A program made the position numbers and the translations under genes. A stretch of 64,000 nucleotides of DNA from Heyndrickxia oleronia (lineage in GTDB: Bacteria; Bacillota; Bacilli; Bacillales; Bacillaceae_C), in the NCBI RefSeq assembly GCF_017809215.1, contig NZ_CP065424.1:2574001-2638000 (forward strand), given 5' to 3'. This document shows, in pieces, positions 1 through 9,297 of this stretch. Within the stretch, counting starts at the first letter, position 1. Each line of letters opens with the position of its first letter. Under the pieces are notes generated by a model. That model ran no database searches, had not been told where the DNA came from, and saw nothing but the letters and a program-made list of their open reading frames with translations.

Positions 1-247
1 TTTTGTAAGATTCAGAAATGATATTTCCCATTGTTTCTCCTAAATCCTCACCAACTACCCCTAAATAATGATCTGGTTTCCTAATTCCGAGCTCTTCAAA
101 AAATATTTCATTCAATGTATAATCCCAATTTTGTCCTGTATGAACGAGTATATGATCAAAATACTGATCACAGGCTTTTATGACTTCTGATAAACGAATT
201 ATTTCTGGTCTAGTTCCAACTATTGTCATAATTTTTAACTTTTCCAT
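1..247 (-). CDS. capG: UDP-N-acetylglucosamine 2-epimerase (CapG/FnlC/WecB family), 3' part outside window
   Basis: Only the first 82 codons are inside the window; the gene runs off the left edge. The N-terminus reads MEKLKIMTIVGTRPEIIRLS, where TIVGTRPE is the signature of the non-hydrolysing UDP-GlcNAc 2-epimerase fold, followed by HTGQNWDYTLN, also typical. It starts with ATG 4 bp after the capF stop codon, so it is translated in the same operon. In S. aureus and E. coli the trio CapE-CapF-CapG (FnlA-B-C) converts UDP-GlcNAc to UDP-N-acetyl-L-fucosamine, and this gene would be the last step. I translated this part by hand. The family call is secure; the exact role is inferred from the two upstream neighbours. 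Confidence 0.88.
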   Translation of the reverse strand, partial: MEKLKIMTIVGTRPEIIRLSEVIKACDQYFDHILVHTGQNWDYTLNEIFFEELGIRKPDHYLGVVGEDLGETMGNIISESYK

Positions 248-251
248 GTTT

Positions 252-1361
252 TTATACCTCAACATAATAAGTGTCTGGCTTTTCCGAGTTAAAGATTTCA
301 CATGCCCAAAAGACGGTAATAACATCTTCATTACCAATGTTTTCAATCGAGTGTGTGTAACCAACCGGTATATCTACAACCTCTAAGGAATCACCACTTA
401 CATGATATTCTAGTATTTTTGAACTATTAATCTTTCTCAATTTTATTACTGCTTCCCCTTGAATAACTAAGAATTTCTCGACTTTTGTATGATGCCAATG
501 ATTTCCTCGCGTTATCCCTGGTTTTGTCATAGAAATAAAAATTTGCCCAGTTTCTTTCGATTTAATAAACTCGGCTAACCAACCTCGGTGATCAGTATTT
601 TTTCTTAATTTGTAAGAAAAATTATTTTCCTCCAAGTAAGATAGATAGGTACTATAAAGAAAACGATCAAACTCTTTTTCGAACGATGGAAGAAGTAGAG
701 ATTCACGTGTGGTTTTAAAGAAATAAAGCTTATCTGCTAGCTGACCAAGCTTTATTTGATAGGTCTTAGGTAAAACACAAAAGACCTCATGTCTTGACTC
801 TTTGCCAATAAGAGCATGTAAAAATTCATCAATCACATCATCAATATATCCTAAAGTAAGCTCGGTATTTGGATCATTTACATGGATATCTAGACCGTTA
901 GCAATATTATGGCAAAATGTAGCAATCACACTATTATAGTTAGGTTTACACCATTTCCCAAATATATTAGGTAAACGATAGATTAATACTTTTGCTCCTG
1001 TTTCTTCTTCATACGAAAACAATAATTGTTCACATGACCTTTTACTTCTTCCATATGGATTATCTTGAAGTGCTTGAATAGATGATGTAAAAAGAATAGG
1101 TGATTGATTTTGATTTTTTTTTAATGAATTTAATAAGAATCGTGTAAAATTAGTATTTTCTTCAATAAATTCCTGTTCATTTCTAGGCCGATTAACACCT
1201 GCTAAATGAAACACGAAGTCACATTCATTTGTATAGTTATCCAATAATGAACGGTCTGTATCTTTTGTTACTGTAAAAATATCCTTATAACCTTTGTTTT
1301 TCAATTCAGCAACGAGATTTTTTCCTATAAAGCCATTTGCCCCTGTAATCAGAATATTCAA
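252..1361 (-). CDS. capF: UDP-2-acetamido-2,6-dideoxy-hexose reductase CapF (NAD-dependent epimerase plus cupin)
   Basis: This 369-aa protein has two domains. The first is an N-terminal short-chain dehydrogenase/reductase fold with ITGANGFIGKNL at residues 4-15. The second is a C-terminal cupin with HWHHTKVEKFLVI near residue 295 that should bind metal. The two-domain architecture is characteristic of CapF/FnlB/WbjC, the second enzyme of UDP-L-FucNAc synthesis. The start is a TTG codon supported by AAAGG about 11 bp upstream; no better ATG exists. It lies 28 bp after capE and 4 bp before capG in the same direction, completing the CapEFG trio. Confidence 0.93.
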   Translation of the reverse strand: MNILITGANGFIGKNLVAELKNKGYKDIFTVTKDTDRSLLDNYTNECDFVFHLAGVNRPRNEQEFIEENTNFTRFLLNSLKKNQNQSPILFTSSIQALQDNPYGRSKRSCEQLLFSYEEETGAKVLIYRLPNIFGKWCKPNYNSVIATFCHNIANGLDIHVNDPNTELTLGYIDDVIDEFLHALIGKESRHEVFCVLPKTYQIKLGQLADKLYFFKTTRESLLLPSFEKEFDRFLYSTYLSYLEENNFSYKLRKNTDHRGWLAEFIKSKETGQIFISMTKPGITRGNHWHHTKVEKFLVIQGEAVIKLRKINSSKILEYHVSGDSLEVVDIPVGYTHSIENIGNEDVITVFWACEIFNSEKPDTYYVEV

Positions 1362-1389
1362 TAATTATCAGACCTTTCAGCCTAAATTT

Positions 1390-2415
1390 TTAAAGTAATA
1401 CCTTCATATCTTTTAATTGATTTTGAATATAATCTAAATCTAATAGCTTTTCTTTTATTTGTTCGATCGTCAAAATTTCTGTATTATGTGAACTATATTC
1501 TAATTCAGTAGAGAGATTCTTATCACCTATATCAAAGTACTTATCATAGTTTAGATCTCTTTGATCAGCTGGAATTTTAAAATATTTCCCTAAATCCTCA
1601 GCTACTAAGTATTCTTCTTTTGTTAAAAGTGTTTCGTATAATTTTTCACCGTGACGAGTTCCAATAACTTTGACTTCATTATCTTTATGAAACAGTTCCT
1701 TTAGTGCTTGTGCTAAATCTCCTATATAACAGGCAGGAGCCTTTTGAACCATGATATCTCCGGTTTGCGCATGACTAAAAGCAAAAATGACAAGTTCCAC
1801 GGCCTGGTCAAGGCTCATCAGGAATCTTGTCATTTTGGGGTTCGTTATTGTTAGTGGTTCCCCATTTTTAATTTGTTCAACAAATATTGGAATGACTGAA
1901 CCTCTAGAAGCCATCACATTTCCATATCTTGTTCCACAAATCAGTGTACGAGTAGGTGCTATCGTTTTCGCCTTTGCAATAAATACCTTTTCCATCATTG
2001 CTTTTGATATTCCCATCGCATTAATTGGATAAGCAGCTTTGTCCGTTGAAAGACATATTACTTTTTGTACTCCATAGTCAATGGCTGCTGTAAGGACATT
2101 ATCAGTACCAAGTATATTTGTTTTAACCGCTTCAAGAGGAAAAAATTCACATGACGGTACTTGTTTAAAGGCTGCTGCATGGAAAACATAATCAACATCA
2201 TGCATGGCATTTTTTACACTTGATAGATCTCTAACATCACCTAAATAAAATTTTAGTTTGTCATTTTTATATTTTTTCCGCATATCATCTTGCTTTTTTT
2301 CATCACGTGAAAAAATTCGAATTTCTTTAATATCTGTATTTAAGACCCTTTCCATTACTGCGTTACCAAAGGACCCTGTACCTCCAGTAATAAGTAAAGT
2401 TTTATCGATAAACAA
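1390..2415 (-). CDS. capE: UDP-N-acetylglucosamine 4,6-dehydratase/5-epimerase CapE
   Basis: This 341-aa SDR enzyme has the NAD(P) motif TGGTGSFGNAV near residues 10-20. It also has the CapE/FlaA1-type active-site stretch STDKAAYPINAMGISKAMME, in which a Met stands where classical SDRs have Tyr, three residues before the Lys. It is expected to make the 4-keto-6-deoxy sugar that CapF reduces. The start is TTG, chosen because AAGGAGG sits 9 bp upstream (2425-2430 on the plus strand) and the protein begins directly with the Rossmann strand. If the frameshift in the upstream glycosyltransferase is repaired, that gene would end at 2436, 20 bp before this start. Confidence 0.93.
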   Translation of the reverse strand: MFIDKTLLITGGTGSFGNAVMERVLNTDIKEIRIFSRDEKKQDDMRKKYKNDKLKFYLGDVRDLSSVKNAMHDVDYVFHAAAFKQVPSCEFFPLEAVKTNILGTDNVLTAAIDYGVQKVICLSTDKAAYPINAMGISKAMMEKVFIAKAKTIAPTRTLICGTRYGNVMASRGSVIPIFVEQIKNGEPLTITNPKMTRFLMSLDQAVELVIFAFSHAQTGDIMVQKAPACYIGDLAQALKELFHKDNEVKVIGTRHGEKLYETLLTKEEYLVAEDLGKYFKIPADQRDLNYDKYFDIGDKNLSTELEYSSHNTEILTIEQIKEKLLDLDYIQNQLKDMKVLL

Positions 2416-2435
2416 GAGATATTACCTCCTTACTC

Positions 2436-3642
2436 CTACTTTAAATGCTTTATTATAGTATTTGCCGTCTTTCGTACATCATAGTGTTCTTCTAAATAGT
2501 TCCTTCCATTTTTCACCCATTTCTTTTCTCAACATTTCATTATTGGCTAATTTTCTAGCAAGAGTAATAAAGGAGTCTATATCTTCACTTTCACACCAAA
2601 GACCACTTTTGGATTGATTAAGGATATCTTTTAAGTCTGTATGTTTATCTGTCGCTGCTAGAATTGGAATTGAATATTCTAAATACGAAGTTAATCTAGA
2701 TGGAAAATTCGGTATAGTAAATCGTCTATCTAAAAATATCAATCCGACATCTGCAATTTTTAATAATTGATCGTATTCTATTTTAGGCAAAAATTGGACA
2801 AGCCCGACATTTTTAGGATGAGTTGTCTCTATAAAATGTTTAATTTTTTCATATTCTGTTCCTGAACCAACAATTAAAAGAAAACTATTATCCACTTTAT
2901 AAAAATTTTCTATGACCTTCAATAAAAAATCTGGTCCTTGAGGCTTACCTAAATTCCCACCGTAAATAAATAAGTTAGCTCGATGTGGAATCTGATATTT
3001 GTCTTTTAGCTCATAATTTGTACTTTTTGTTGTTTTAGAATCTATAGGTTCAATTGAATTTGGAAAAATTTCCAATTTCTGTTCATCGATATTCGGATTA
3101 TGATTTAAAATATACTGAACATTTCCCTTAGTCATGCAGCCAATCATATCCGAGATTTCATATAACTTTTTCTCTTTTTTCCTAAAATACTTCCATATAA
3201 CTCCACCGTTTTTAATTAACCCTATATCCACAGCATTTTGTGGGAAAATATCCTTCAACATTAAATATGTTTTCGTTTGATGTTTTTTCTTAAAATAATT
3301 TACGACACGTTCAAATGTTATTGGTGGTGTTGAGTACATAATTAAATCAAAATGAATATCAGAGAAGTATTTTTTTACTGCTCGTAAATATTGACTCTCT
3401 ATTGTAAGAGTTGAAATTCCTTTCTCAATAAAATCCGTTTTTGTAATATTTCCCGTTTTCACTTTTAGTAATGTAATATTGTCTATCGTTACTAGCTCAG
3501 TAGGTAGCATCTCTCTCCGTTCTCGTGGGAAAACAACATGTATATTAATACCTCTTTTAGCTAATTCACGAACTAGATCAGAATAAATTCCTCTATCATA
3601 TATATTTTCCATATTAGATAATGTTAGAAATAGAACATTCAT
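2436..3642 (-). pseudogene. GT4-family glycosyltransferase (WbuB-like), apparent C-terminal frameshift
   Basis: The open frame (2479-3642) gives a 387-aa GT-B glycosyltransferase with MNVLFLTLSNMENIYDRGIY at the N-terminus and the nucleotide-sugar loop YGGNLGKPQG near residue 228. It resembles WbuB-type L-FucNAc transferases, which fits the CapEFG genes downstream. The last residues read MGEKWKELFRRTL-stop. Dropping one base from the five-T run at 2509-2513 (plus strand) gives MGENGRNYLEEHYDV and continues to a stop at 2436, which is the normal GT4 ending. About 19 residues are therefore lost or altered. This could be a real indel, phase variation at a short homopolymer, or a sequencing error. 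The start is ATG with AGGTG 8 bp upstream. The catalytic core is intact, so some activity is possible. Confidence 0.85.
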
Positions 3643-3669
3643 TATGCTAGCACCTGCCTAGGTTGGAAT

Positions 3670-4434
3670 TTAAAATATTCCTAATATTTTCTTTCTAAAA
3701 GGTATAGGAGTCGCTAATTTTATATTTAAGTTCAATCTTAATAATTCAGCGTTTTCCTTGAAATAAAATGTTTTATTCATTCCATATAATTTTGTGATTT
3801 TATCATATGCCTGATGTAGTGAAAAACTTCTCGTATTTAAGTTATGAGCATCGCTTGCGATAAAATGTGCCAAATCATGTTCAATAATTTTTTCGGTAAA
3901 TGATTTAATTTTATTTCCAAAGTGACCAATGATACTTCCAGAAGTTAATTGGATTAATCCTCCTTCTTGAACAATCCTATATAATAAATTAGGTTGATTT
4001 ATTATTTCTACATTTCTTTCAGGATGTACAATAATAGGAATGATGTCCTGTAACGAAAGTTCATATAAAATTTCCCAGGTGTATATTGGTACCTCAAATG
4101 ATGGAAGTTCCAACAAAAGATATTTCCCGTTATTTCCAAGAGTTAGTATTTCATTAAAACTAGACTTAGTTAATAATCCACGATGAATTCTTAACTCTTG
4201 ACCGGGAAGTATAATAATTGGTGTATTTGTTAATTGTAATTTCTCATTCATTATAGTAATCCTATCAAGAATTTTGTGTTTAGGATTTAAGTACTTGCCA
4301 TTCATATGATGGGGAGTGGCAAATAAATGAGTAATTCCTGTATTAATAGCAAATGTGACCATTTTCATAAACTCATTTTCATAATCAGGGCCATCATCCA
4401 TATTAGGTAGAATATGACAATGGATATCAATCAT
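3670..4434 (-). CDS. ywqE: PHP-type protein tyrosine phosphatase (YwqE/CpsB/CapC)
   Basis: This 254-aa protein has PHP metal-binding motifs in order: DIHCHILPNMDDGP at residues 3-16, ATPHH near 39-43, HPERN near 137 and ASDAHN near 193. It is the manganese-dependent phosphatase that removes phosphate from the partner BY-kinase and its substrates and so tunes polymer length and export. It follows ywqD by 56 bp in the operon. A GAGGTG site precedes the ATG. Residue positions are approximate. Confidence 0.94.
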   Translation of the reverse strand: MIDIHCHILPNMDDGPDYENEFMKMVTFAINTGITHLFATPHHMNGKYLNPKHKILDRITIMNEKLQLTNTPIIILPGQELRIHRGLLTKSSFNEILTLGNNGKYLLLELPSFEVPIYTWEILYELSLQDIIPIIVHPERNVEIINQPNLLYRIVQEGGLIQLTSGSIIGHFGNKIKSFTEKIIEHDLAHFIASDAHNLNTRSFSLHQAYDKITKLYGMNKTFYFKENAELLRLNLNIKLATPIPFRKKILGIF

Positions 4435-4490
4435 TTCTTATCACCTCAATACATGAGAGTAAATGAGAAAGAGAAAATGAATATGCTATT

Positions 4491-5180
4491 TTATTTGTAT
4501 TGATTGTAATACTCCATTTTTGTAGATTCTACCCCATTCACTATTACTCCGAGGAGTTGTGATTTTGCCTTTATCAATAGCTCCTTCGATTGTAAGGCGC
4601 GATCTTTACGAGTCTTACCACTAGCAACAACCATTACTACACCGTCACACTTATTTGCCAAAACTTGAGAATCAGTAACAGCAAGAACTGGAGGCGTATC
4701 AAATATGATGTAGTCAAAGCGATGCTTTAACTCTTTCATTACTTTTTCCATAGCCTCAGAGTTTAATAATTCTGAAGGGTTTGGTGGTATAGGTCCACTA
4801 GGTAATACTTCCAAATTAGGAATATGTGTTTTTGAAATGGTCTCACTCGTTGTAGTCATTCTAGTTAATATATTTGTTAAACCATTCATATTGCTTATAT
4901 TAAATGAGTAATGAACCGATGCCTTTCTTAAATCTGCATCAACTAGCAATACATTTTTTCCTTGCTGTGCAAGGACTATGGCCAAATTAGCGGATGTAGT
5001 TGATTTTCCTTCTGCAGGATCTGGTGATGTTATTAAAATGGTTTTAATTTCTTTATCTACAGAGGAAAATAATATATTTGTTCTTATTAATCGGTATTGC
5101 TCAGTAATGGGAAGGTAGGGATGTGTATAAGCAACTAAATCTACTCCAGTCCTATCACTAAAATTTTTTTTACGTCTCAT
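4491..5180 (-). CDS. ywqD: BY-type tyrosine kinase, cytoplasmic subunit (YwqD/CpsD/CapB)
   Basis: This 229-aa P-loop kinase has Walker A at residues 53-61 (PDPAEGKST), Walker A' VLLVDADLRK near 75 and Walker B YIIFDTPP near 157. A short Tyr-containing tail (MEYYNQYK) would carry the autophosphorylation sites; three tyrosines is a small cluster for this family. It lacks membrane segments and should need YwqC for activation. The gene overlaps the end of ywqC by 11 bp, implying translational coupling. The conserved activator-facing motif PITEQYRLIRTNI is present at residues 24-36. Confidence 0.95.
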   Translation of the reverse strand: MRRKKNFSDRTGVDLVAYTHPYLPITEQYRLIRTNILFSSVDKEIKTILITSPDPAEGKSTTSANLAIVLAQQGKNVLLVDADLRKASVHYSFNISNMNGLTNILTRMTTTSETISKTHIPNLEVLPSGPIPPNPSELLNSEAMEKVMKELKHRFDYIIFDTPPVLAVTDSQVLANKCDGVVMVVASGKTRKDRALQSKELLIKAKSQLLGVIVNGVESTKMEYYNQYK

Positions 5181-5901
5181 ACATTCTCACCTCTTTTTTA
5201 CCTAGATTGGAACGATTCCGTCCTTTGCGCTGTGGAATTTTTTGAATAGTGCCTAATACAGGTAATCCTAGATAATTATCAATATCTTGACTGTTTTTTA
5301 AGGTATTATCAAAATAATCCAAAAGAAATGCTATTATTATTCCTATTAGGAAACCAATTAAAAAGCCAATCATTATATTTAAAATTGGATTTGGACTTAC
5401 AGGTGTAGGGTTTTGTTTTATTTCTGCGGTAGCAAGAACACTAACATTATCAACATTCATAATTCCTTTAATATCCTTTTGGAATGTATCTGAAATAGCA
5501 TTTGCTATGACTACTGCCATTCCCGGGTTATTATCTTGAACAGTTATTGAGAAAACTTGGGAATTTTGTTGACTCTCAATTGTAATATTTTGATTAAGTT
5601 GTTCCACGCTATACTTTAAATTAAGCTGTTTGATTACTTTTTCTAATATCGCGGGGCTTTTTATAATTTCTCTATAAGTATCTATTAATGACACATTACT
5701 TTGCATTTGAGAATAATCTAATTGATTATCTGCATTTTTTTGATTTACTAAAATTTGAGTGGATGACTTATAGACAGGTGTCAGCACATAAAAAGAAATG
5801 CCTCCACTAATTAACATTGAAAATAAGCTCAATAAAATAATTAACTTCCAACGTTTCCTAAGTGCGTTAAAAAGTTCCCTCAAACTAATTGTTTCTTCCA
5901 T
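5170..5901 (-). CDS. ywqC: Wzz-domain membrane modulator of the tyrosine kinase (YwqC/CapA)
   Basis: This 243-aa protein has a transmembrane segment near residues 19-38, an extracytoplasmic Wzz-type domain (conserved TPVYKSSTQILV near 41-52) and a second transmembrane segment near 173-194 preceded by NPTPVSPNP. A cytoplasmic tail should activate YwqD. GGAGGG precedes the ATG with good spacing. It is the first gene of the C-D-E kinase module in this operon. Confidence 0.94.
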   Translation of the reverse strand: MEETISLRELFNALRKRWKLIILLSLFSMLISGGISFYVLTPVYKSSTQILVNQKNADNQLDYSQMQSNVSLIDTYREIIKSPAILEKVIKQLNLKYSVEQLNQNITIESQQNSQVFSITVQDNNPGMAVVIANAISDTFQKDIKGIMNVDNVSVLATAEIKQNPTPVSPNPILNIMIGFLIGFLIGIIIAFLLDYFDNTLKNSQDIDNYLGLPVLGTIQKIPQRKGRNRSNLGKKEVRMYET

Positions 5902-5946
5902 ACTGCCCTCCTACTATTTAAAATAGTCTTAGTTAGTAACTGAATC

Positions 5947-6801
5947 TTAATCAAAAGATACTAGACTATTTTTTAAATACTCATACAATATATCGCCTAT
6001 TAATAAGTTCCCAGTATCATTAGGACGGACAAAATCATTTTCGATGACATCTACTATTAATAAATTTTTACTTTCTAAATACTTTTCAATTTCCAGATAA
6101 AAATCTAAATATATCCAGCCATTATTTATAGAAAATTTACTTGTATTGTTAATATAATCCTTATAATTTAATCCTAAATTATTTTGATTTTGGTCATTTA
6201 ATATAGGATTTGGAGACATAATTATGATTTTTGATTTTGGTAATTTATTTTGCAATTGTGAAATGATTTCTTTGATATCACTATTTGTTTGGTCTATACT
6301 TATTGATTGTCTGTAATTATTAATAATAAAATTTTCAATAAATATGACGTCTGGATTATCTTTTACAACCACATCTATTTTTTTGCTATTTATAAAATCA
6401 GAAGTTGAGTAGCTCTTAAAACCATAGTGTTTTACTTCCAAATTATCTAATTCATCATACTCTGACTTCAATTTACTTTTTAATTGGCTCTCCCATCCTT
6501 TAAAAGTAAAATTAGTGCTGGATTCAATTACTAAGTTACTCCCAATAATCGATAGGTTTACCTTATTATTTGATAGTGCTCTATAACGCAAAAAATCGAC
6601 GATTGGCGATTTTTTGTTTTTGTCAGGTATTAATTTTTTTATTTCAGCTGCTTTATGTTCTACTTCTTTTTGTTCAATTTTTGCTATTATTTTACGTCCG
6701 TTATGTTCAGCTGCAATTCCTTTACTAACCCAGTTTTTATAACTAAATGCTAATACAATAATACAAAGCCCTCCGAAGATTAGTAGTAAAAACTTATTCA
6801 T
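5947..6801 (-). CDS. SGNH/GDSL-like exopolysaccharide-cluster protein with degenerate catalytic motifs
   Basis: This 284-aa protein has one N-terminal membrane anchor (KFLLLIFGGLCIIVLAF) followed by an extracytoplasmic SGNH-like domain. The block I position reads IIGSNLVIESS where active members have GDS, so the nucleophile Ser is Asn. The block V position reads DFVRPNDTG where active members have DxxHPN, so the catalytic His is Arg. It is therefore probably a non-catalytic SGNH fold, perhaps a binding or scaffolding partner in polymer assembly. I chose the ATG at 6801 because GGAGG ends 5 bp before it; an in-frame TTG 12 bp earlier has no ribosome site. A lone GTTCTTT box lies at 6821-6827. 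Confidence 0.72.
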   Translation of the reverse strand: MNKFLLLIFGGLCIIVLAFSYKNWVSKGIAAEHNGRKIIAKIEQKEVEHKAAEIKKLIPDKNKKSPIVDFLRYRALSNNKVNLSIIGSNLVIESSTNFTFKGWESQLKSKLKSEYDELDNLEVKHYGFKSYSTSDFINSKKIDVVVKDNPDVIFIENFIINNYRQSISIDQTNSDIKEIISQLQNKLPKSKIIIMSPNPILNDQNQNNLGLNYKDYINNTSKFSINNGWIYLDFYLEIEKYLESKNLLIVDVIENDFVRPNDTGNLLIGDILYEYLKNSLVSFD

Positions 6802-6877
6802 TTTCCCCTCCAATAATACAAAAGAACAATAATTGATTGATAATCTTTGTTAACTAACATGTATTTACTCCTGTCAT

Positions 6878-7231
6878 TTATGGATTATTTTGTTTTGTAT
6901 TTTGGTTCTTCCATTTTATAAATTCAATTAATGTGCCATATTGATCTAAATGCTCTTTCTTTAAGCCTAATTGCTTTAATTTAGTGACAAATTCCATCCA
7001 TTCTTTTTCGATAAAATAATGTGTATCCTTATCTAATTCCGATTTCAATAAGGTAATAACATCTACATTTAAAACTTTTGCAAGCTTTTGGACAACCTCG
7101 ATTGATGGATTCTTATTTATATTTCGTTCGATATTACTTAAATAGGATTTTGATATGTTGGCTAATTTTGAAAGCTCCGAAAGAGTGTACCCTCTTCTTT
7201 TTCTTAATTCCGCTATATTTTTTCCATTCAT
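6878..7231 (-). CDS. SinR/SlrR-family transcriptional repressor encoded inside the operon
   Basis: This 117-aa protein has an N-terminal XRE helix-turn-helix (GYTLSELSKLANISKSYLSN, residues 14-33; then IERNINKNPS). Its C-terminal segment (EKEWMEFVTKLKQLGLKKEH, then FIKWKNQN) matches the SinR dimerisation/SinI-binding helices in position and pattern. SinR represses eps and matrix genes in B. subtilis through GTTCTYT boxes, and such boxes fill the leader of this operon, so autorepression is likely. I chose the ATG at 7231 because GAGGG lies 6 bp upstream and the protein then aligns with the SinR N-terminus; a longer frame to 7333 has no support. No sinI-like gene was seen in the window. Confidence 0.88.
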   Translation of the reverse strand: MNGKNIAELRKRRGYTLSELSKLANISKSYLSNIERNINKNPSIEVVQKLAKVLNVDVITLLKSELDKDTHYFIEKEWMEFVTKLKQLGLKKEHLDQYGTLIEFIKWKNQNTKQNNP

Positions 7232-7338
7232 CAGTTTCCCTCTTTTATCATCTTTTCCTCGATATATAGGTACTTTCACTCTGAAAAATTCCTCACCGAA
7301 TTTGCAAAAAAAAGTATATATGTTGGTCCGCAATTAGG

Positions 7339-8370
7339 CTAAACACTAAACTGGACTTTGCTAATATCCGCTTTCATTCTATAAACTTGCCATTTCCATG
7401 AATCCATACACATCTCTTCAATTCCCCTTGTAGGTTTCCATCCCAATTCTATTTGAGCCTTAATTGGATTAGCATAACAAATTCCCACGTCCCCAGGTCT
7501 TGGTTCAATAACTTCGTAAGGAACTTTAATACCTGTGACTTTTTCGAAGGTATTAATTATTTCTAATACGCTATATCCATTCCCTGTTCCAAGGTTATAT
7601 GTACCTATACCTATAGATTTCATATTTTTTTTAAGTGCATTTACATGTCCTGAAGCTAAATCCATCACATGTATATAGTCTCTTATCGCAGTACCATCCA
7701 TAGTTGGATAATTACTTCCAAAAATTTGCAATGTTTTTCTTACGCCAATCGCTACATTTGTGATATTCGGCATAAGATTGTTTGCTTCTCCTAAGGGATC
7801 CTCTCCTAATTTTCCGCTATCATGTGCCCCAATGGGATTAAAATATCTTAATGATGTAATACTCCACTGCTGATCAGCTTGATATAATTCTCCTAGCATT
7901 TGTTCAATAATCTGTTTTGTCCTCCCATAAGGACTTTGAACATTTAATATTGACTCTTCCGATATTGGAACCTCCTTAGGGATCCCGTATACAGATGCAG
8001 AGGAACTAAATACTAAATTTTTAACTTGGTATTTTTGCATAATTTCACATAATGTAATGGTACTCAATAAGTTATTTCTGTAATAAATAAGGGGCATATT
8101 AACTGATTCTGCTACAGATTTAAGTCCTGCAAAATGGATAACCGAATCAATGGAATTTTCTGTAAAAACCTGTTCAAGTTGCTGTTTATCTAACATATTA
8201 ATTTTATAAAACTTGATTGTTTTTTCTGTTATTTTTTGTATTCGCTCTAATGTTTCTAATTTACTATTAATTAAATTATCAACTATTACAACTTCATAGC
8301 CAGCATTCAAAAGTTCAACACAAGTATGACTGCCAATATACCCCATTCCTCCTGTTACTAATATAGCCAC
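7339..8370 (-). CDS. galE: UDP-glucose 4-epimerase GalE
   Basis: This 343-aa extended SDR has the NAD motif VTGGMGYIGSHTCVELL at residues 5-21 and an SSSASVYG...YGRTK active site with the Tyr-x3-Lys pair near residue 149. It interconverts UDP-glucose and UDP-galactose, supplying galactose-type precursors. It starts with GTG behind a strong AGGAGG, 34 bp after galU. The length is typical for the family. Confidence 0.96.
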   Translation of the reverse strand: MAILVTGGMGYIGSHTCVELLNAGYEVVIVDNLINSKLETLERIQKITEKTIKFYKINMLDKQQLEQVFTENSIDSVIHFAGLKSVAESVNMPLIYYRNNLLSTITLCEIMQKYQVKNLVFSSSASVYGIPKEVPISEESILNVQSPYGRTKQIIEQMLGELYQADQQWSITSLRYFNPIGAHDSGKLGEDPLGEANNLMPNITNVAIGVRKTLQIFGSNYPTMDGTAIRDYIHVMDLASGHVNALKKNMKSIGIGTYNLGTGNGYSVLEIINTFEKVTGIKVPYEVIEPRPGDVGICYANPIKAQIELGWKPTRGIEEMCMDSWKWQVYRMKADISKVQFSV

Positions 8371-8404
8371 GAGCTCACCTCCTCTTTGAAAAGAAATTAT
8401 ATTT

Positions 8405-9283
8405 TCATTTAATCAATTGTTTTGCAATAGTCCTTGATAGAAAATCTAATAATTCCTTTTTTAAATCATCTATTTGTAATGCCATTTCAATATTTGTTTT
8501 AATAAAGCCTAATTTTTCTCCAACATCATATCGAATTCCCTCAAACTCAAAACCAAGAATCTCTTCCCGCTGATTCAACTGATCCAATGCATCTGTAAGT
8601 TGAATTTCTCCCCCTGCCCCGGGTTTAAGACTACCTAAAATATCAAAGATTGTAGGTTTAAGTATATATCTTCCCATTATTGCTAAATTGGATGGTGATT
8701 CCTCTAACCTAGGTTTCTCTATTAAACGCTTAATACGGTATAACTGATTTTCTAAATTTATACCATCGATAATGCCATATCTTGTTACTTCCTTATATTC
8801 AATTTGTTTTATTCCAAGAATAGTACGTTCATATTCTTCATATTGCTCCATTAATTGTTTCAAGCATGGTTTGTTAGACCTGACAATATCATCACCGAGT
8901 AGAACGGCAAAAGGTTCATCACCGATGAATTTCCTCGCACACCAAATGGCATGCCCTAATCCCTTTGGTTCTTTTTGGCGTATGTAATGTATGTCGACCA
9001 TATTTGAGGATTTTTGTACTTCCTCTAATATTTCAAGCTTGCCTTTTTCAAAAAGGATTTGTTCCAATTCAAATGAATGATCAAAATGATCTTCTATGGC
9101 ACGTTTACCCTTTCCTGTTACGATAATAATGTCTTCAATCCCTGATTCGATTGCCTCCTCCACTATATATTGAATAGTAGGTTTATCGACGATAGGCAGC
9201 ATTTCTTTTGGCATTGCCTTTGTTGCTGGAAGAAATCGTGTTCCTAACCCTGCAGCTGGAATAATCGCTTTTCTTATTTTCAT
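8405..9283 (-). CDS. galU: UTP--glucose-1-phosphate uridylyltransferase GalU
   Basis: This 292-aa nucleotidyltransferase has the signature [20 protein letters not shown] at residues 10-29 and the metal-binding LLGDDIV near 128. It makes UDP-glucose for polysaccharide synthesis and feeds GalE immediately downstream. The spacing to epsC is 14 bp, so it is cotranscribed. Confidence 0.96.
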   Translation of the reverse strand: MKIRKAIIPAAGLGTRFLPATKAMPKEMLPIVDKPTIQYIVEEAIESGIEDIIIVTGKGKRAIEDHFDHSFELEQILFEKGKLEILEEVQKSSNMVDIHYIRQKEPKGLGHAIWCARKFIGDEPFAVLLGDDIVRSNKPCLKQLMEQYEEYERTILGIKQIEYKEVTRYGIIDGINLENQLYRIKRLIEKPRLEESPSNLAIMGRYILKPTIFDILGSLKPGAGGEIQLTDALDQLNQREEILGFEFEGIRYDVGEKLGFIKTNIEMALQIDDLKKELLDFLSRTIAKQLIK

Positions 9284-9297
9284 GTTCCATGGCTCCT

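Noticed and set aside
6878..7333. 151-residue version of the SinR-like protein
   Set aside because: The additional N-terminal residues have no family match and no ribosome site; the ATG at 7231 has a well-placed GAGGG.
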